The notes beneath the pieces were generated by a model. That model saw nothing but the letters and a program-made list of their open reading frames with translations. It had not been told where the DNA came from and did not search any database. Shown piece by piece: positions 61,701 to 64,000 of a stretch of DNA of 64,000 bases (position 1 is the stretch's first letter; each line of letters starts with the position of its first letter). This DNA is from Ricinus communis. Its lineage: Eukaryota > Streptophyta > Magnoliopsida > Malpighiales > Euphorbiaceae. The DNA lies in NCBI RefSeq assembly GCF_019578655.1, contig NC_063264.1:4526001-4590000 (forward strand). The letters run 5' to 3'. Both the position numbers and the translations under genes were made by a program.

Positions 61701-64000
61701 ATATATATAAAATACTGTTCTTCAGCATATATATTTCGTATTGGCAGACAAATCCATTCTTTAACTACAAATAATGATAATAGAAATTACAGAGCATGTT
61801 GCTAACACTATTAACGACCGATTGTACTAATTATTAAATTGAATTAACCATGTCTGACGACGATGGTAGCCTGGCCCCACTAATTACCTGCGTCTCACCA
61901 AATTATGACTACTTCATGCTTAAGAAGGAATCTATGTCCCTGTAAAAAATATTACTATTCAAATTCTTTTATTAACTTTTTATCTAAAAATGAGAGTAAC
62001 TATGTTAATATCTTACTATATTATATAAATAAAATTAATAAAATAAAATAATTATATAGTAATATAAAATATAATATAATATTTATATTTATATATAAAA
62101 TTATTATATTAAAAAATATTTTTTTAAAAAAAATTATAATTTATTTTTATTTATAATTAGTCTAAATTGGAATTGAAACTTTAATTACTATATAGGTATT
62201 ATTTTTATATAGAATATCATTATAAAAAGGTTTTACCACATATTAAAATTTTCTTTATGTGTTACAACATTTTTATATATAGATTTTATTATTAACTGAT
62301 TAACTATGTGAATATATGACCCTTTCAGCTTCTGTTTTTTTTTTCTCTATTTATTAGGCCTATTCTTTTATAGGTTTTGGATCTGATCTACCAAAACAAA
62401 ACTAATAAAAAATAAAAATTGGTGAAACTTCATAAATCTTTGATGTCATTAGTAAGTGAAAACACAAGTTTATAGAATACAAAACTCAATGGAGATTAGA
62501 GGGAGACCTTCTCATTCTCATTCTGAGGTGGTCATGTATCGCTCGAGTTAAGATGGAAAAGAAAGATTTGTCCATTACCCAAAAACAATTGATTTATGAG
62601 TATTATGTCAATTGTCACATTCAAGTGCTTTTATACAAGGCCCAAAATTTGCCATGTCCAATCAAAAATATTCTCGGAGATGGGAAATATTCCATGCTTC
62701 CACAGCCCCTAACCCTATACAATTACCATTTATGTAGTGGCATGCAATTGAGGCTGGTGACGAGGGATGTCTGTTGGATATTTACCCCACGGTTGATAAT
62801 GAAATTGGAAATTAAAAAAAAAAAAACAAAGAAAAAAAGCCTTTTACCATAATGTCACAGTAACTAAAAATAACTTCAGAAATATAGAAACAAACAAGAA
62901 TGGAAAAGAAAACAAAGAGATTTTCATGTTATAGCGGGCCAGAGTACGGCATTGAGATAAAAGATATAAATGAGCCCAAATTGCACCCTCATATAGCCCA
63001 CTTCAAATTCACCCATTGGCTACATAGCAAATCAAAAAGCCTCCTAGCTAGGTCCACGTATCCATTGCCAGCTGGCCTACGACAAGAAGATTTAAAAACA
63101 TTGTAGTCAAAACAGAAGAAGAAAAAGAACAAAAGGAAAGGAAATGAGAAACCATGTTTTAAAAAAGTGGCAGAGATTAGTGCAACCAGCAGGTTTGTGT
63201 AGTGGATTTTCCGCTTGGGGCTCCTTTTCAAGAGAATCATCATGGCTAAGCCTATTTAGTTACTTCGAGGTAGGCTTATTCATTTCTATTATCCGATGGC
63301 TAGACATTTAATATTTCAGATCGACACAGATTTCAAATTTGAACTTTTTTTTTTAAATGTAGTAGTTTATTTCATATTTTATAAAAATATTTTTTTTCGA
63401 ACTTAACATATTAACTATATCTAGAGTAAAGAAAAAAAAGAATCACAATATTTCATGAGAAACAGATGCACATCAAGAGAGAAAAATTCTAGAAGTTTCC
63501 TTTCAAAGCAGTTGGATCATGTGCTTGGTAATTTTAGTTCTAATAATTCTCCATTATAAAAAAAAGTGTTAGTATCCTAAGCTCATCCTTACTGACCAAC
63601 CTCATCAATATATCTATCATTTACAACTTGCAGAGCCTGGTTGTTTTAACCTTTATAATTCCTGGGCTACTGGCCACCCAGAACTTTGACAATGATACCG
63701 CATGTGACATTTGCAAATGGGCCTCCAGCCCTCCATCCCCATAATTGTCCAGACAATTTTGGCAAATGCTTTCCTTCACGTTAATAATATGCGCTCCACT
63801 TTATGCATGCAAATGCTTTCTCTTTTTGTGAATTACTTCCCAGTACAATTTAAAGGAGGCATGAATTTGTCAATGCTTTAAATTCAATTAGCTTTCCAGC
63901 TAAAGAATCTGAACCTAACAAAAGCTTGGTGAATTTGTATATCTCCAGGGTACATGGACATCATCATTCGTATTAATTTACTCACTCAAGGGTGTTTTTA
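58082..64000. other. Terminal AT-rich intergenic region
   Basis: No gene is supported. A (CT)n microsatellite of about 23 units fills 58654-58700. Very AT-rich sequence runs to about 60640. A GC-richer island at 60650-60890 contains CACGTGGC (a G-box, about 60823-60830). (AT)n runs lie near 61150 and 61689-61709. Frames at 62553-62852 and 62900-63106 have no recognisable features. Confidence 0.5.
58654..58700. repeat. (CT)n microsatellite
   Basis: An uninterrupted CT dinucleotide run of about 23 units, the longest perfect dinucleotide tract in the window. It is likely length-polymorphic. Confidence 0.95.

Overview
The window is nuclear DNA of a flowering plant, very probably a eudicot. It is strongly AT-rich between genes. 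Genes have GT-AG introns with T-rich acceptors, one nuclear-type tRNA is present, and several proteins read almost residue for residue like known Arabidopsis proteins. Simple repeats, MITE-like, SINE-like, MULE-like and LTR-like remnants fill the gaps. The species cannot be fixed from the sequence; a woody rosid such as one of the Malpighiales is only a guess.

Left part (1-19 kb). The minus-strand first exon of a fibrillin-4 (FIB4/PAP6-like) plastid gene runs off the left edge. Next comes a 1.95 kb non-autonomous MULE-like element with long inverted ends, then a complete three-exon gene for a KIN14B-interacting WD40-like protein (Arabidopsis At4g14310 type), a tRNA-Glu(CTC), and a complete three-exon long-chain fatty alcohol oxidase (FAO3 type, 747 aa).

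Middle part (19-44.5 kb). Tail to tail with FAO lies a complete 15-exon PHO1 phosphate exporter gene on the minus strand (774 aa, SPX plus EXS). After it there are about 15 kb without a convincing gene. This stretch holds a MITE, SINE copies, a degenerate three-copy repeat near 36-37 kb, and an LTR-like segment ending near 44,455.

Right part (44.5-64 kb). Two intact SAUR genes and a third, broken SAUR copy form a tandem cluster. A seven-exon PMP22/Mpv17 gene (185 aa) follows, and then a small minus-strand gene resembling the Arabidopsis EDA6 type. The last 6 kb is AT-rich with no supported gene.

The gene order is informative. FIB4, FAO3, PHO1 and an EDA6-like gene correspond from memory to neighbours in Arabidopsis At3g23400-At3g23440. 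The KIN14B-interacting gene and the PMP22 gene correspond to the neighbours At4g14310 and At4g14305. The window therefore looks like an unfractionated ancestral block whose genes were split between two Arabidopsis chromosomes. The genes do not form a pathway; they are ordinary independent plant genes. I did not find a clearly novel system. The best unexplained items are the 36 kb repeat array, the 44-bp element shared by two distant GC-richer islands, and the SAUR copy that lost its start codon.
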